Below are positions 34,647 to 44,586 of a DNA stretch of 64,000 bases, in pieces. A program made the translations under genes and the position numbers. Under the pieces are notes generated by a model that worked only from the letters and a program-made list of their open reading frames with translations, was not told the origin of the DNA and did no database searches. The stretch spans positions 8,065 to 72,064 of the forward strand of contig JAVKEJ010000008.1 in NCBI GenBank assembly GCA_040221475.1. The letters run 5' to 3'. Source of the stretch: WLXB01 sp040221475 (GTDB lineage: Bacteria; Pseudomonadota; Alphaproteobacteria; Rhodospirillales; Rhodospirillaceae). Position 1 is the stretch's first letter, and each line of letters begins with the position of its first letter.

Positions 34647-37343
34647 CTATGAGTTGCCAACGAACGGATTTCTCAAATCGAGCTGTAACCTTACGACGTC
34701 TTTGTCAGCTATTTTCTGATCCTGGAAGCCAAGCTGACGAGCCAAAGAAAGCATGCGCTTGTTTCCGATGTAGGTTTCACCGACAGCAGAAATGGTGCCG
34801 CGAGATTTCAGATATCCGATGAGTTTTTCAAGAAGTATTTTCCCAAGCCCTCGGCCCGATAGGTCGGACCGCACGACAATTGCAAACTCTGCGGTTTCGT
34901 TATTCGGATCAGTCACGGCCCTTGCCACGCCGAGTGTCTCCGAAATATCCGAATCTGTCTTCCGCACTGCGACAAAAGCCATCTCCCTGTCGTAATCAAT
35001 TTGTGTGAAGCGCGCCAACTGTGAATGAGGCATTTCATGGATCGCGCCAAAGAATCGGAATGAGATGTCCTCGGGAGAGAGTTTCTTAAAGAATACGGAA
35101 TGACTAGGCTCATCCTCTGGTCTGATCGGTCGCAGTAGAATACTTTGACCGTCCCAAGCGATCCATTCTTCAAGCTCTTGCGGGTAAGGGCGAATGGCGA
35201 AGCGCTGTGAGTCAGGTGAGACTGACCAGCTAACTTTGATCCGAGCATCAAGCGCGAGAATTCCTTCCGCAGTGGCGAATAGCGGATTGATATCCAATTC
35301 CATAATCTCAGGAATATCAGCAATAAGTTGCGAGATTTGCACCAGGCATTCGGATAACGCGTCAAGGTTCGTCGGTGGCACATTCCGGTAGCCTTTTAGA
35401 AGGCGTGAAATTCGTGTCCGGCTGATGAGCTCGCGCGCCAAGACTGAATTGAGAGGAGGCAGGGCGACAGCGCGATCTTTGACAACCTCGACGGCTGTTC
35501 CACCTTGACCGAACATGACGACAGGTCCGAAGACGGGGTCGGTATATGCCCCGACAAGGACTTCATGGGCATTTGACTTTTGCGCCATTTTCTGAACAGT
35601 GAATCCTTCAATTTTTGCGCTCGGGTGTACTGTGCGGACGCGTTTTTTCATATTGATAGCAGCGTCTAGTACTTGTTCTCCATTTGCTAAATCTAAAACA
35701 ACGCCGCCAACATCTGACTTATGTGAAATGTCCGGCGATAAGATTTTCAGTGCGACCGGGAACCCGATTTCTATTGCTTTTTTGGTCGCAGCTTCAGGTG
35801 TGTCTGCCAAGCATGTTTCGACGACGGGAATGCCATAGGCGGCAAGAACCTGCTTTGCTTCAGGCTCTGTCAGCATTTCCCGGCCCATCTCCAGTGCCTT
35901 TAGTACAATGTCGTGCGCTATGCTTGTGTTGTCTGGGCTAGCCTGTTGGACAAGAGACGGGATTTCCATCAATTGATTTTGATTATGCTGATAGATGACG
36001 AGTTGAAGGAAGGCGGCAACTGCCATTTCCGGGGTTTCGTAGGTCGCTATACCAGCTTTGGCAAAGAGGCTTTCTGCTTCATCCAGACCGTCGCCGCCGA
36101 GCCAGCACCCAAGTGCGGTTTTCTCCGTTTCCTTTAGGAGCCTCCCGATGGCCTGTGCAATTTCTCTGCTTGGCACAATTGCGGTGGGCGCATGGATGAA
36201 CAGAATGGCATCTATGTCCTGGTCTCGCAGCAGGATCTCTAGTGCCGCGACATAGCGCTCTGGCGGTGCATCTCCAATGATATCTATAGGATTGCCTTGG
36301 GACCAGTTGCTCGGCAACACAGAATCTAGGGCAGCAATTGTGTCTTTTGATAGCGACGCTAGGGTTCCGCCACTTAGCGAGAGAGCGTCGGCGGCCATCA
36401 CGCCAGGCCCGCCGCCATTTGTAAGAATAGCCAGTCGATCGCCGCTCGGCGGTTTTGCCCGCGCCAATGTTTCAACCGCATCGAATAGTTCATGAATCGT
36501 GTAAACCCGGAGCATACCCGCCCGGCGTATCGCGGCATCAAACACGTCATCTGCTGCGGCGAGAGCTCCAGTATGCGAGGCTGCGGCACGGGCCCCTTCC
36601 GGCGCGCGTCCGGCTTTCACCACGACCACCGGCTTGTTGCGTGCCGCGGCCCGTGCGGCAGACATAAATTTACGAGATGCGGTAATGGCTTCTATATAAA
36701 GCAGAATTGCTTCAGTCTTAGGATCACTAGCGAGATAGTCGAGGGTGTCTCCAAAGTCGATGTCGGCAGCCTCACCCAAAGAGATAAAATGAGAGAATCC
36801 TATTCCCTTTGTTCTCGACCAATCCAGAATGCTTGTTGCTAACGCTCCAGACTGAGAAACAAATGCAATCTTTCCGGATGCGATGGAGCCCTGAGCAAAG
36901 CTGGCATTTAGCCCTAACTCTGGAATAATCAATCCCACGCAGTTTGGACCTAATATACGCATGAGATGCGGCTGTGCTGCCTCAAGCGTGGCTTGTATAA
37001 GCGACGTGTCGGTGCCGTCTTTTTGTGCGGACAAGCCGGCTGTCAGAATGATCGCTGCTTTGGTTCCACGGTTAGCAAGGGCCTTGATGACGTCTGGAAC
37101 GGCTTGCGGCGGAGTACAAATGACGGCCAAGTCAGGGGTAGTCGGGAGATTCTCCACATCTGGATAGGCAAATACTCCAGCCACCGATTTGTGGCGCGGA
37201 TTAACCGGCATAATCGGTCCAGAAAAACCACCAGCTAACAAGTTTCTCATCACAACCTGGCCGACGCTGCGCGGCCTATTTGATGCGCCAATCACGGCAA
37301 TAGACTGTGGACGAAAAAGGGCGTTGAAATTTCTAATTGTCAT
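34647..37343 (-). CDS. ADP-forming acyl-CoA (acetate-CoA) synthetase fused to GNAT acetyltransferase
   Basis: Domains in order: CoA-binding Rossmann (RPQSIAVIGASNRPRSVG, about 8-105), succinyl-CoA-ligase-like domains (GPNCVGLI, FVSQSGALATSILDW, about 130-450), ATP-grasp (about 490-700) and a C-terminal GNAT acetyltransferase (about 740-890; LRPIRPEDE, SDLSGRGLGKILL). The phosphorylated His of the ADP-forming ligase is present as His257 in SHTGAL. It could thus make ATP and acetate from acetyl-CoA as well as acetylate proteins, as PatZ/Pat enzymes do. Length is 898 residues. No ribosome binding site is obvious before ATG 37343. It is convergent with the stress-type gene. Confidence 0.9.
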   Translation of the reverse strand: MTIRNFNALFRPQSIAVIGASNRPRSVGQVVMRNLLAGGFSGPIMPVNPRHKSVAGVFAYPDVENLPTTPDLAVICTPPQAVPDVIKALANRGTKAAIILTAGLSAQKDGTDTSLIQATLEAAQPHLMRILGPNCVGLIIPELGLNASFAQGSIASGKIAFVSQSGALATSILDWSRTKGIGFSHFISLGEAADIDFGDTLDYLASDPKTEAILLYIEAITASRKFMSAARAAARNKPVVVVKAGRAPEGARAAASHTGALAAADDVFDAAIRRAGMLRVYTIHELFDAVETLARAKPPSGDRLAILTNGGGPGVMAADALSLSGGTLASLSKDTIAALDSVLPSNWSQGNPIDIIGDAPPERYVAALEILLRDQDIDAILFIHAPTAIVPSREIAQAIGRLLKETEKTALGCWLGGDGLDEAESLFAKAGIATYETPEMAVAAFLQLVIYQHNQNQLMEIPSLVQQASPDNTSIAHDIVLKALEMGREMLTEPEAKQVLAAYGIPVVETCLADTPEAATKKAIEIGFPVALKILSPDISHKSDVGGVVLDLANGEQVLDAAINMKKRVRTVHPSAKIEGFTVQKMAQKSNAHEVLVGAYTDPVFGPVVMFGQGGTAVEVVKDRAVALPPLNSVLARELISRTRISRLLKGYRNVPPTNLDALSECLVQISQLIADIPEIMELDINPLFATAEGILALDARIKVSWSVSPDSQRFAIRPYPQELEEWIAWDGQSILLRPIRPEDEPSHSVFFKKLSPEDISFRFFGAIHEMPHSQLARFTQIDYDREMAFVAVRKTDSDISETLGVARAVTDPNNETAEFAIVVRSDLSGRGLGKILLEKLIGYLKSRGTISAVGETYIGNKRMLSLARQLGFQDQKIADKDVVRLQLDLRNPFVGNS

Positions 37344-38017
37344 AGTGGTTTGTGGTTAAACTCATTGGCTTCAATGTTCAATCACCAAAAATTTTAGAAG
37401 GTGGTGACTTCAGGGATTAGAGATTCCCGAGAGACTGAGAATACCGAACGCCTATGTCTGCCTTGTCCTTTTCGAAAGCTTCATCCGCTTGAAATTAGGT
37501 AATGATCAGCTGTCATCCCATTAGTGTAATCCCATTTGCAATGCTTTTCATTTGGCAATTTTAGCTCTGAGTAAGACGCCTAAGCACCTTGCCGCAGAGC
37601 AGGAAAATGCTGCAGGCATTGATAATCAGAGCGGCATGTACAACCAAGGTCTTGGCGTCGGTCACAACAGTGCGGTTGCCGATATGTTGTATCAACTTGC
37701 AGAGGCCCAAGGGACTAACTTTGCCAATACCAATCCTGCGCAACAGTATGGATGCCGGTGATATGTTGAGGTCAGAAGATGGGTGCGCAAATGTATAACA
37801 AACTGCTATCAACAATAAGGTTATTAGGGGGGGAGCTGTCACAGGGCGTTATTCACGATGGCGCGATCTTCTTATTGATTGCACCGCTACAATTGATGGT
37901 GAGATTTGACTCAAGGATGGAAAAATTTGTGCGATAGTGACAACCCCTATAGCGGTCCAACGCACTACGGTCCTTTGAAAATAAAATAGAAATATTATGC
38001 CTGAGTGAGAGACTTAA
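37344..38017. other. Intergenic region separating the two halves of the window
   Basis: About 670 nt without a gene I can support. A minus-strand frame of 93 codons (37842-37561) contains two hydrophobic stretches but has no recognisable family, and competing frames of similar size overlap it. I saw no FNR-type box, repeat or tRNA. This is the boundary between the low-oxygen island and the envelope cluster. Confidence 0.4.
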
Positions 38018-39565
38018 ATGAAACGACTTAAAACAATCACCTTCTTCGCGGTCTTTCTGGTGTGCTTTGGTCAAATGGCTGCTTCTAACGCTGCTGCTTT
38101 GGCTACAATGTCCTGTGAAGCTCTTGCTGGGAAAGACTTCAAGCCTGCTGTTGGTGCCCCCGTGTCAATAACCAAAGCGGCGGTTGTCTCGAACGGTGGA
38201 GATGAGCAGCCCGCGCACTGCCACATATTGGCGACCATCGCCCCTTCCACGGGTGTTGAAATCCAGTTGCCGATATCGGAATGGAATGGCCGCCTACTCT
38301 TTACTGGATGCGGCGGTCTTTGCGGTGTGATCCGCACCAACCAGGGTGCTGACGCCCTATCGCGTAATTATGCCGTAGCCACAACAGATATGGGCCACAG
38401 TCTTGCGCCGGGTGAAGATCCACGGGAATGGACGTTCAACGAAGAATTGGTTGAAGAGTGGCAGCACCGCGCGACGCACCGCGCAACGCTGCTCACAAAA
38501 GCTATCATTGTGGCAGCTTATGAACGGACTCAAGACTACGCATACTTTCGCGGATGCTCGACCGGTGGGCGTCAAGGTTTAACCGAAGCCCTGATGTATC
38601 CTGATGACTATGATGGTGTCATTGCTGGCGCTCCGGCTGCTCAGATGGTTACACCGCATAATGTTTTTGCCTATGCTTCGAATACACGTGCCGATGGAAC
38701 CCCCATTTTAACGGCCGATGCGATCACACTCCTTGCCGAATCAGTGCTGCAGCGTTGTGACATGGATGATGGTGTACAGGACGGCGTCGTCGGCAACCCT
38801 TTGAATTGCACCTTCAGGCCGGACTCACTGCGTTGTGAAGGTCTGCAAACAGATCGCTGTTTAACTGAAGAACAAATCAATGCAGCCAACAAAATCTATG
38901 ACGGTGCCCGCCGCGCAGATGGTTCTCCCTTTTACGCTCTCGGCTACACTAAAGGCTCTGAGAGAGATTGGGTTGCAGGTTTCATTGGCACGGGAGACCG
39001 AGGGCCGCGCCGCGCCGGAAGCGCCCAGTTTACGGTTGAACGCAAGATCGGTCCCGACGCGACCTTGGCAGATTTTGATTACGCCAAACACGGTACGTCA
39101 GGCAGTCCAGTTGGTGGACTGTTAGACTTCGGTCCTGATGGCAAAAACCTTGAGACCTATATTAATAGGGGCGGGAAGATCATTCTCTATCATGGCTGGA
39201 CCGATACGGACGCCACTCCCGCGTCCTCTTTCTATGTTTACAATGCCCAGGTGGACGCTTTTGGTGAAGACGCAGTGCCAGACTTTCTTCGCTTGTTTTT
39301 AATGCCAGGCATGGACCATTGCCGTGGCGGTAACGGTGTAAATACCGCAGATTATCTGGATGCTCTCGAACGCTGGGTCGAAGACGATAAAGCGCCGGAA
39401 AGTCTTGATGTATACGGCACAACAGCGGAACCGTTCAATTATATCGCTCACCCTTTAGACCCAGACACCATTGTGACAGGGCGCAGAATATTCCCCTACC
39501 CCGCGACTTCAATCTACAGCGGTGTCGGTGATGTTACTGATCCGGAGAGTTGGGTAAAAAAATAA
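38018..39565 (+). CDS. Secreted tannase/feruloyl-esterase-family hydrolase
   Basis: A serine esterase of the tannase fold, cutting ester bonds of phenolic or related esters. A signal peptide spans residues 1-26. The nucleophile is Ser181 in GCSTGGRQG, with the acid in HGWTDTDATP and the His in GMDHCRGG. A Cys next to the Ser and the one next to the His (GCS, DHC) form the family disulfide between the catalytic parts. The loop DMDDGVQDGVVGNPLNC is a calcium-binding loop. Length is 515 residues. It precedes the TonB receptor by about 400 nt and probably acts in the periplasm or outside the cell. Substrate unknown. Confidence 0.88.
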   Translation: MKRLKTITFFAVFLVCFGQMAASNAAALATMSCEALAGKDFKPAVGAPVSITKAAVVSNGGDEQPAHCHILATIAPSTGVEIQLPISEWNGRLLFTGCGGLCGVIRTNQGADALSRNYAVATTDMGHSLAPGEDPREWTFNEELVEEWQHRATHRATLLTKAIIVAAYERTQDYAYFRGCSTGGRQGLTEALMYPDDYDGVIAGAPAAQMVTPHNVFAYASNTRADGTPILTADAITLLAESVLQRCDMDDGVQDGVVGNPLNCTFRPDSLRCEGLQTDRCLTEEQINAANKIYDGARRADGSPFYALGYTKGSERDWVAGFIGTGDRGPRRAGSAQFTVERKIGPDATLADFDYAKHGTSGSPVGGLLDFGPDGKNLETYINRGGKIILYHGWTDTDATPASSFYVYNAQVDAFGEDAVPDFLRLFLMPGMDHCRGGNGVNTADYLDALERWVEDDKAPESLDVYGTTAEPFNYIAHPLDPDTIVTGRRIFPYPATSIYSGVGDVTDPESWVKK

Positions 39566-39971
39566 ACATCAGGCGCGTTCGCCTTGGCTGCATCGGCCAG
39601 CTGGCCTGAGATGTCCTAAACCTAGAATAAAACGGGACCCTCCAGTTCCACGGATGAGATTTATTATCGTCTGCGGTAAGGCGATAGACTTCAAATTGTG
39701 CGATGAAAAATACTTATCACTGAGTATGAAATTTTATCTTTCGCCTGATGAACGTCACTGAGCCGGGCGTTTAACCGCAGAGAATGCGGATGATGAGCCG
39801 CCTCTGATTGCTAAAAAATCCTTATATAAATTTTTTGTATGGCCAGCCTCAGAGAAAGCATTGGATATAATGTCTCAGAATTTTGACATTTCAATTACTT
39901 TACACTCCGTGTGACGTGTGCGCTGCGTGTTCAGTCCTGGGGAGTATTAACAATTGGGGAGGAAGCTAAGC
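39566..39971. other. Intergenic region upstream of the TonB-dependent receptor
   Basis: About 400 nt, AT-rich near 39815-39845 (a promoter-like run of A and T). No gene, hairpin terminator or FNR-type box seen. Confidence 0.4.
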
Positions 39972-42296
39972 ATGCTTAGCAAGAACAAATTCTTTACACT
40001 TACAAGTGCACTGGCATTAATGGCGTTCGCGGGAGAAACAGCGGCGCAAAGTCTTGCGCTCGAAGAAATTGTGGTCACCGCGCGTAAGCGAGATGAGACC
40101 TTGCTTGATGTGCCGTTGTCGATCACGGCTCTGAGCGCAGTTCAGCTAGATAAATACAATTTGCAGAATATGGAAGAGCTCTCGCGCATGACGCCGGGCA
40201 TGTTCTACACAGACTTTGGAGGCACCGGGCGTCAGGATCGGGGAAGCAGCCAATTCGTTATCCGCGGCCTTTCGATTAATAACTTTGCTCAAGCTGCGAG
40301 CGCAGCCGTTATGTTTGTCGATGGCGTTCCGGTCTATAGCGGCAATACACCAGGGACACTTGACATCGAGCGCATCGAAGTCCTGAAGGGGCCTCAAACC
40401 GCGACCTTCGGTCGTAACACGTTCTCCGGTGCCATCAGTGTGACGACCCGCGATCCCGCCGACGAATGGGGCGGTCGCATGGTTGCGGAGTACGCGAATT
40501 ACGATTCAACCAGGCTCGGCCTCTCTTTTGAAGGGCCGCTTGTCGAGGACAAAGTCTCATTCCGGATCAGTGGCGAGCACCGTAACGAGGGTTCGCAATA
40601 TCAAAGTTCGGCCGACAGTACTCCGTTGGGTGGCCAGACGACTTCCAGTTTGTGGGGTGTCTTGAAATTCACACCGTCAGAGCAATTGGAAATTCGGGCT
40701 GTCGGCAACTATTTTACATATAGGGACAACCCTGGGGCTCACGTCCGCTTCATTAAAGAGGACCATACGTGCGACGTGGGCAATACGGGTGCGCCCACCT
40801 GGTTCTGCGGTATCGTTCCTGAAGCGAGTGACGCAGATACGCACGCCTATTTCATTGACCAGCGCTGGCTCGATCTGACGCTTCCACTCGCCAATTTGCC
40901 TGGGAAAAATGACAAGCCGGGCCTCTATAGTGAAAACCTGCATGCAAATCTCAAGGTCACTTATACCTTGGACAATGATATCGAATTACAAGCGATTACC
41001 GGGTATGACGTGAACAAGGACTCCAACATTCAACAGGAGTGGTCGAATGAGAATTTCGCAAATCCATTCTTCGGCGTTATTCCGGGCGTAAGGTCAGATT
41101 CGTTTTGGCTTTATTTGCTTGAGGGCGATGCCAAAGACTTCTCGCAAGAAGTTCGTGTTTCCTCAAGCAGTGAAGACCGGCTCCGCTGGAGCATTGGTGG
41201 CAACTACCTCTACTTCTCCACGGTTGGTTCGGTTATCGGGGACGTTTCACTCGGCGCGCCATTGAATCTGCCGGGTGCCCGCCGCCAAACCAAAACGTGG
41301 TCCGGCTTCGGCAGCATCTACTACGATGTGATGGATAACCTGGAGCTCGGTCTTGAAGGTCGCTACCAGTCCGACAAAATCACCGACACACCGCGCTTTT
41401 GGGCGCCAGAAGGGCCGGGCACGCCATTGACGGGCAGCTGGAACGTTTTCACGCCGCGTGTATCGCTGAAGTACAAACCTACAGATGACACGATGATCTT
41501 CGCACTGTGGGCGCGTGGTTCCCGTCCGGGTGCCTTCAACTCCAACCTCTCTCCGGGGGCTTTGGCACCAGGTGTTGCTGAGGCGGTCGCGGCGGCCACG
41601 GGCGCGGGGCTTGAAGTTGAACAGGAAACGTTGGATTCGTTCGACATCGGTATCAAGTCCAAGTTTATGGACGGACGTGGGACTGTAACGTTGAGCGCGT
41701 ACACCGGGTCGATCACCAATCAGCAGACTCCACAATCGATCACTCTCCTACAGCCGTCCTTGTTTATCGGTACAGTGCTGACCAACCAAGGCAAGACGAG
41801 CCTGAAGGGTATTGAACTCGAAACGTCCTTCCAGGTGACCGAAGAGTTCAACATCTCTGCATCGTACTCCCTCAATGATACGAGTATTAAAAGAGGCGAG
41901 GATCTTTCTGTTGTGTCAATCGGCGCTGACCCGAACGTGATTGGCAATCGGCTGGAGCAAGCGCCCAGAACCCAAGGGTTCATCAACGGGACTTACACCA
42001 GTGCATTAAACAGTACGATGGATTGGTATGCTGGAGCTGATTTCATTTACGTTGGCGGAAAATACGTCACCAGGGCTAATTTGCTCTCGACCGGTTCGCA
42101 GTATCTGCTCAATGCACGGATTGGCGTTGATCTGGAAAACATGCGTGTCGAACTGTGGGGCAAGAATATCCTTGGCGATGAAACCCCCGATCAAGCGCAA
42201 AAAGCTTTCGACTATGAAACCTTTAGTCCGGTGGCGCTCAACATCGCTCTGCCGAAAAAGACGACCTTCGGTTTGAGGGTCAACTACGATTTCTAA
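39972..42296 (+). CDS. TonB-dependent outer-membrane receptor
   Basis: A signal peptide (to about AAQS) is followed by a TonB box region (EEIVVTARKR), the plug domain (VPLSITALSAVQL, VIRGLSINNF, DIERIEVLKGPQTATFGRN, GAISVTTRDP) and a 22-strand barrel ending in the aromatic YDF. GGGGAGGAAG lies just before ATG 39972; the frame opens earlier at a TTG inside that site, which is not used. Length is 774 residues. It probably imports the product or substrate handled by the flanking esterase and PQQ dehydrogenase. The ligand cannot be told from sequence; it resembles receptors of Caulobacterales/Sphingomonadales type. Confidence 0.93.
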   Translation: MLSKNKFFTLTSALALMAFAGETAAQSLALEEIVVTARKRDETLLDVPLSITALSAVQLDKYNLQNMEELSRMTPGMFYTDFGGTGRQDRGSSQFVIRGLSINNFAQAASAAVMFVDGVPVYSGNTPGTLDIERIEVLKGPQTATFGRNTFSGAISVTTRDPADEWGGRMVAEYANYDSTRLGLSFEGPLVEDKVSFRISGEHRNEGSQYQSSADSTPLGGQTTSSLWGVLKFTPSEQLEIRAVGNYFTYRDNPGAHVRFIKEDHTCDVGNTGAPTWFCGIVPEASDADTHAYFIDQRWLDLTLPLANLPGKNDKPGLYSENLHANLKVTYTLDNDIELQAITGYDVNKDSNIQQEWSNENFANPFFGVIPGVRSDSFWLYLLEGDAKDFSQEVRVSSSSEDRLRWSIGGNYLYFSTVGSVIGDVSLGAPLNLPGARRQTKTWSGFGSIYYDVMDNLELGLEGRYQSDKITDTPRFWAPEGPGTPLTGSWNVFTPRVSLKYKPTDDTMIFALWARGSRPGAFNSNLSPGALAPGVAEAVAAATGAGLEVEQETLDSFDIGIKSKFMDGRGTVTLSAYTGSITNQQTPQSITLLQPSLFIGTVLTNQGKTSLKGIELETSFQVTEEFNISASYSLNDTSIKRGEDLSVVSIGADPNVIGNRLEQAPRTQGFINGTYTSALNSTMDWYAGADFIYVGGKYVTRANLLSTGSQYLLNARIGVDLENMRVELWGKNILGDETPDQAQKAFDYETFSPVALNIALPKKTTFGLRVNYDF

Positions 42297-42320
42297 ATTT
42301 AAACGTCTCTCCTAGAGACT

Positions 42321-42374
42321 TCTCACTCCGCCGCATCCTTATTTTATCGAAGGTCGGCGGGGTGAGAATCTTTA
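42321..42374 (+). terminator. Probable rho-independent terminator after the TonB receptor
   Basis: A 13-bp hairpin arm TCTCACTCCGCCG (42321-42333) pairs with CGGCGGGGTGAGA (42355-42367) with one G-U pair, followed by a short T-rich run. It sits 24 nt after the receptor stop. Confidence 0.62.
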
Positions 42375-42455
42375 TGGGAAGCCAGAAGTAGAAATACTGA
42401 AATATTATCCACTATCGTGTGTTAATGATGCTGACTTAAAGAGGGATCGCTTTCT

Positions 42456-44522
42456 ATGTTCGCCAAGTTCGCAGTTGGTGTGTTGTTTGCATCGACAATT
42501 AGCGCCTATGTTTTTGCGGATGTGAGGCTTGTAAACGCAGATTCCGAACCAGGAAGTTGGTTATCTCACGGCAGAACTTATTCGGAGCAGCGATACAGCC
42601 CGCTTGACCAGATAAATAGCTCTAGTGTCAGTGATCTTGCGCTGGACTGGTATTTTGATCTCAACGATCACAATGTCGTCGAAGCAACCCCCATTGTCGT
42701 CGACGGCATCATGTACGTGACCGAAGCTATGGGTAAAGTCTTTGCCTTGGATGCGAAGACAGGCAAGCAGGTCTGGTACTTTGACCCTGAAGTCCCTCCT
42801 GAGACACTTCTCAAAGCATGCTGCCAGCCGGTGAACCGTGGCGCAGCCGTAGCAAACAATAAAGTTTTTGTTGGTACGCTTGATGGTCGGCTTATCTCCA
42901 TTGACGCGAAAACCGGCACAAAAGTATGGGAAACGGTGACCACCGACCCCAACCAAGCCTATACGATCACGGGCGCCCCGCGCGTCGTTAAAAACCGGGT
43001 GATTATCGGTAACGCGGGCGCTGAATATGACGTGCGTGGCTATGTGTCGGCATACAACGTCGATACTGGGGAAATGGATTGGCGTTTTTACACGATTCCT
43101 GGAGATCCGGCCGAAGGGTTTGAAAATGACGCGATGCGCGTTGCTGCAGAAACTTGGTCTGGGGAATGGTGGAAAATTGGCGGCGGCGGAACAGTTTGGG
43201 ATGCGATCGTCTATGATCCCGATTTAGACCTGCTGTATATTGGTACAGGTAACGGCACGCCCTGGAATGCAGCCTTTAGGTCTCCTGATGGTGGAGACAA
43301 CCTTTATCTATCATCTATTGTTGCCCTGCGCCCCGATACCGGGGAGTACGTTTGGCACTACCAGACGACCCCAGGTGACAATTGGGATTTTACCGCGACT
43401 CAACCGATCATCTTGGCCGACATTGAGATCGAAGGTGTAGAGCGCAAAGTCTTGATGCAAGCGCCCAAAAACGGCTTCTTTTACGTGTTGGACCGTTCAA
43501 CAGGGAAGGTGATTTCCGCAGAGCCGTTTACGGGTGTGAATTGGGCCAGCCACGTTGATCTTATAACGGGGCGCCCAATCGAAAACCCCGGCATGCGAAA
43601 TGTTGGTGCTGAACCGGTTTATATTGAGCCCGGGCCATCCGGAGGGCACAATTGGAATCCGATGGCCTACAGTCCGGACACAGGGCTTGTTTACATCCCG
43701 ACGCTTGATAGCCGGTTCTTATGGCAGAATGATCCTACGTTTGAACATGCTGCAGGTTTTTGGAATCTGGGCTATGACTTGAGCATAACAATGGATTTTT
43801 CGAGTGTTGGTGAAGAGCGGCAGAGAGGCAGTTATCTTCTTGCGTGGGACCCGGCGACGCAAAGTGAAGCGTGGCGTGCAGATGGCAGCGGCGGAGGTGT
43901 CCTAGCCACAGCCGGTGAATTGGTTTTTAGGGGCACCCGCACCGGTCATTTTGAGGCCCATCATGCCTCTTCTGGCGAAGTCCTGTGGTCGTCTGATGTT
44001 CAGAATAGCGGAATTGCAGGACCTATTTCCTACCAGATCGGGGACGATCAATATATTGCGATCGCTCTCGGCCGAGGTGCTGCGACGATGATGGAGGGCC
44101 CGGTTTATCGCCCATCTGACTTGCCGCATGCGAACCGCGTGGTCGCGTTTAAGCTAGGCGGGACAGCTACACTACCGCCGTATACATATGAGCCGGAAGT
44201 GTTGCGTGATCCGCCAGCCGAAGAAGTGAATTTAGAATCCGTTGCTGTCGGGCGCAAAGTTTTCCACCGGTACTGTTTTGCCTGTCATGGACGGGAAGCC
44301 AGAGGGAATAGGATACAGCCAGACTTGAGATTCTCCGACTATATGGACAACGGGCTATGGAATGACGTTGTTATTGCTGGCCTTTTATCAGGCGTCGGAA
44401 TGGTATCCTTTCAAGATGTATTAAGTCCGGAAATTTCTGAAGCGATCCGGCAGTACGTCGTATCTGAGTCTCAAAAAGCCGGTACGTCAGCGTTTATGCA
44501 AGACTCTGGTCCGGTGCAGTGA
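42456..44522 (+). CDS. PQQ-dependent alcohol dehydrogenase, quinohemoprotein
   Basis: A periplasmic type II alcohol dehydrogenase with an eight-bladed propeller and a C-terminal cytochrome c. A signal peptide spans residues 1-21. The vicinal disulfide over PQQ is Cys122-Cys123 (KACCQPVNRG). The catalytic Asp is Asp311 in DNWDFTATQ; position 313 is Thr rather than Asp, which favours calcium over lanthanide. The tryptophan-docking repeats (such as DAKTGKQVWYFD) are present. The heme site CFACHG is near residue 610. Length is 688 residues. It passes electrons to a cytochrome. Substrate unknown, an alcohol or a polymer-derived diol. Confidence 0.92.
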   Translation: MFAKFAVGVLFASTISAYVFADVRLVNADSEPGSWLSHGRTYSEQRYSPLDQINSSSVSDLALDWYFDLNDHNVVEATPIVVDGIMYVTEAMGKVFALDAKTGKQVWYFDPEVPPETLLKACCQPVNRGAAVANNKVFVGTLDGRLISIDAKTGTKVWETVTTDPNQAYTITGAPRVVKNRVIIGNAGAEYDVRGYVSAYNVDTGEMDWRFYTIPGDPAEGFENDAMRVAAETWSGEWWKIGGGGTVWDAIVYDPDLDLLYIGTGNGTPWNAAFRSPDGGDNLYLSSIVALRPDTGEYVWHYQTTPGDNWDFTATQPIILADIEIEGVERKVLMQAPKNGFFYVLDRSTGKVISAEPFTGVNWASHVDLITGRPIENPGMRNVGAEPVYIEPGPSGGHNWNPMAYSPDTGLVYIPTLDSRFLWQNDPTFEHAAGFWNLGYDLSITMDFSSVGEERQRGSYLLAWDPATQSEAWRADGSGGGVLATAGELVFRGTRTGHFEAHHASSGEVLWSSDVQNSGIAGPISYQIGDDQYIAIALGRGAATMMEGPVYRPSDLPHANRVVAFKLGGTATLPPYTYEPEVLRDPPAEEVNLESVAVGRKVFHRYCFACHGREARGNRIQPDLRFSDYMDNGLWNDVVIAGLLSGVGMVSFQDVLSPEISEAIRQYVVSESQKAGTSAFMQDSGPVQ

Positions 44523-44586
44523 AGGCAACAAGAATTACAGGGCAAACACAGCAACCCAACAGGAAGTTGGAGCAAGGTATCTGACT

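Noticed and set aside
37561..37842. 93-codon minus-strand frame with hydrophobic stretches
   Set aside because: Several overlapping frames of similar size, no ribosome binding site or family; kept as intergenic.
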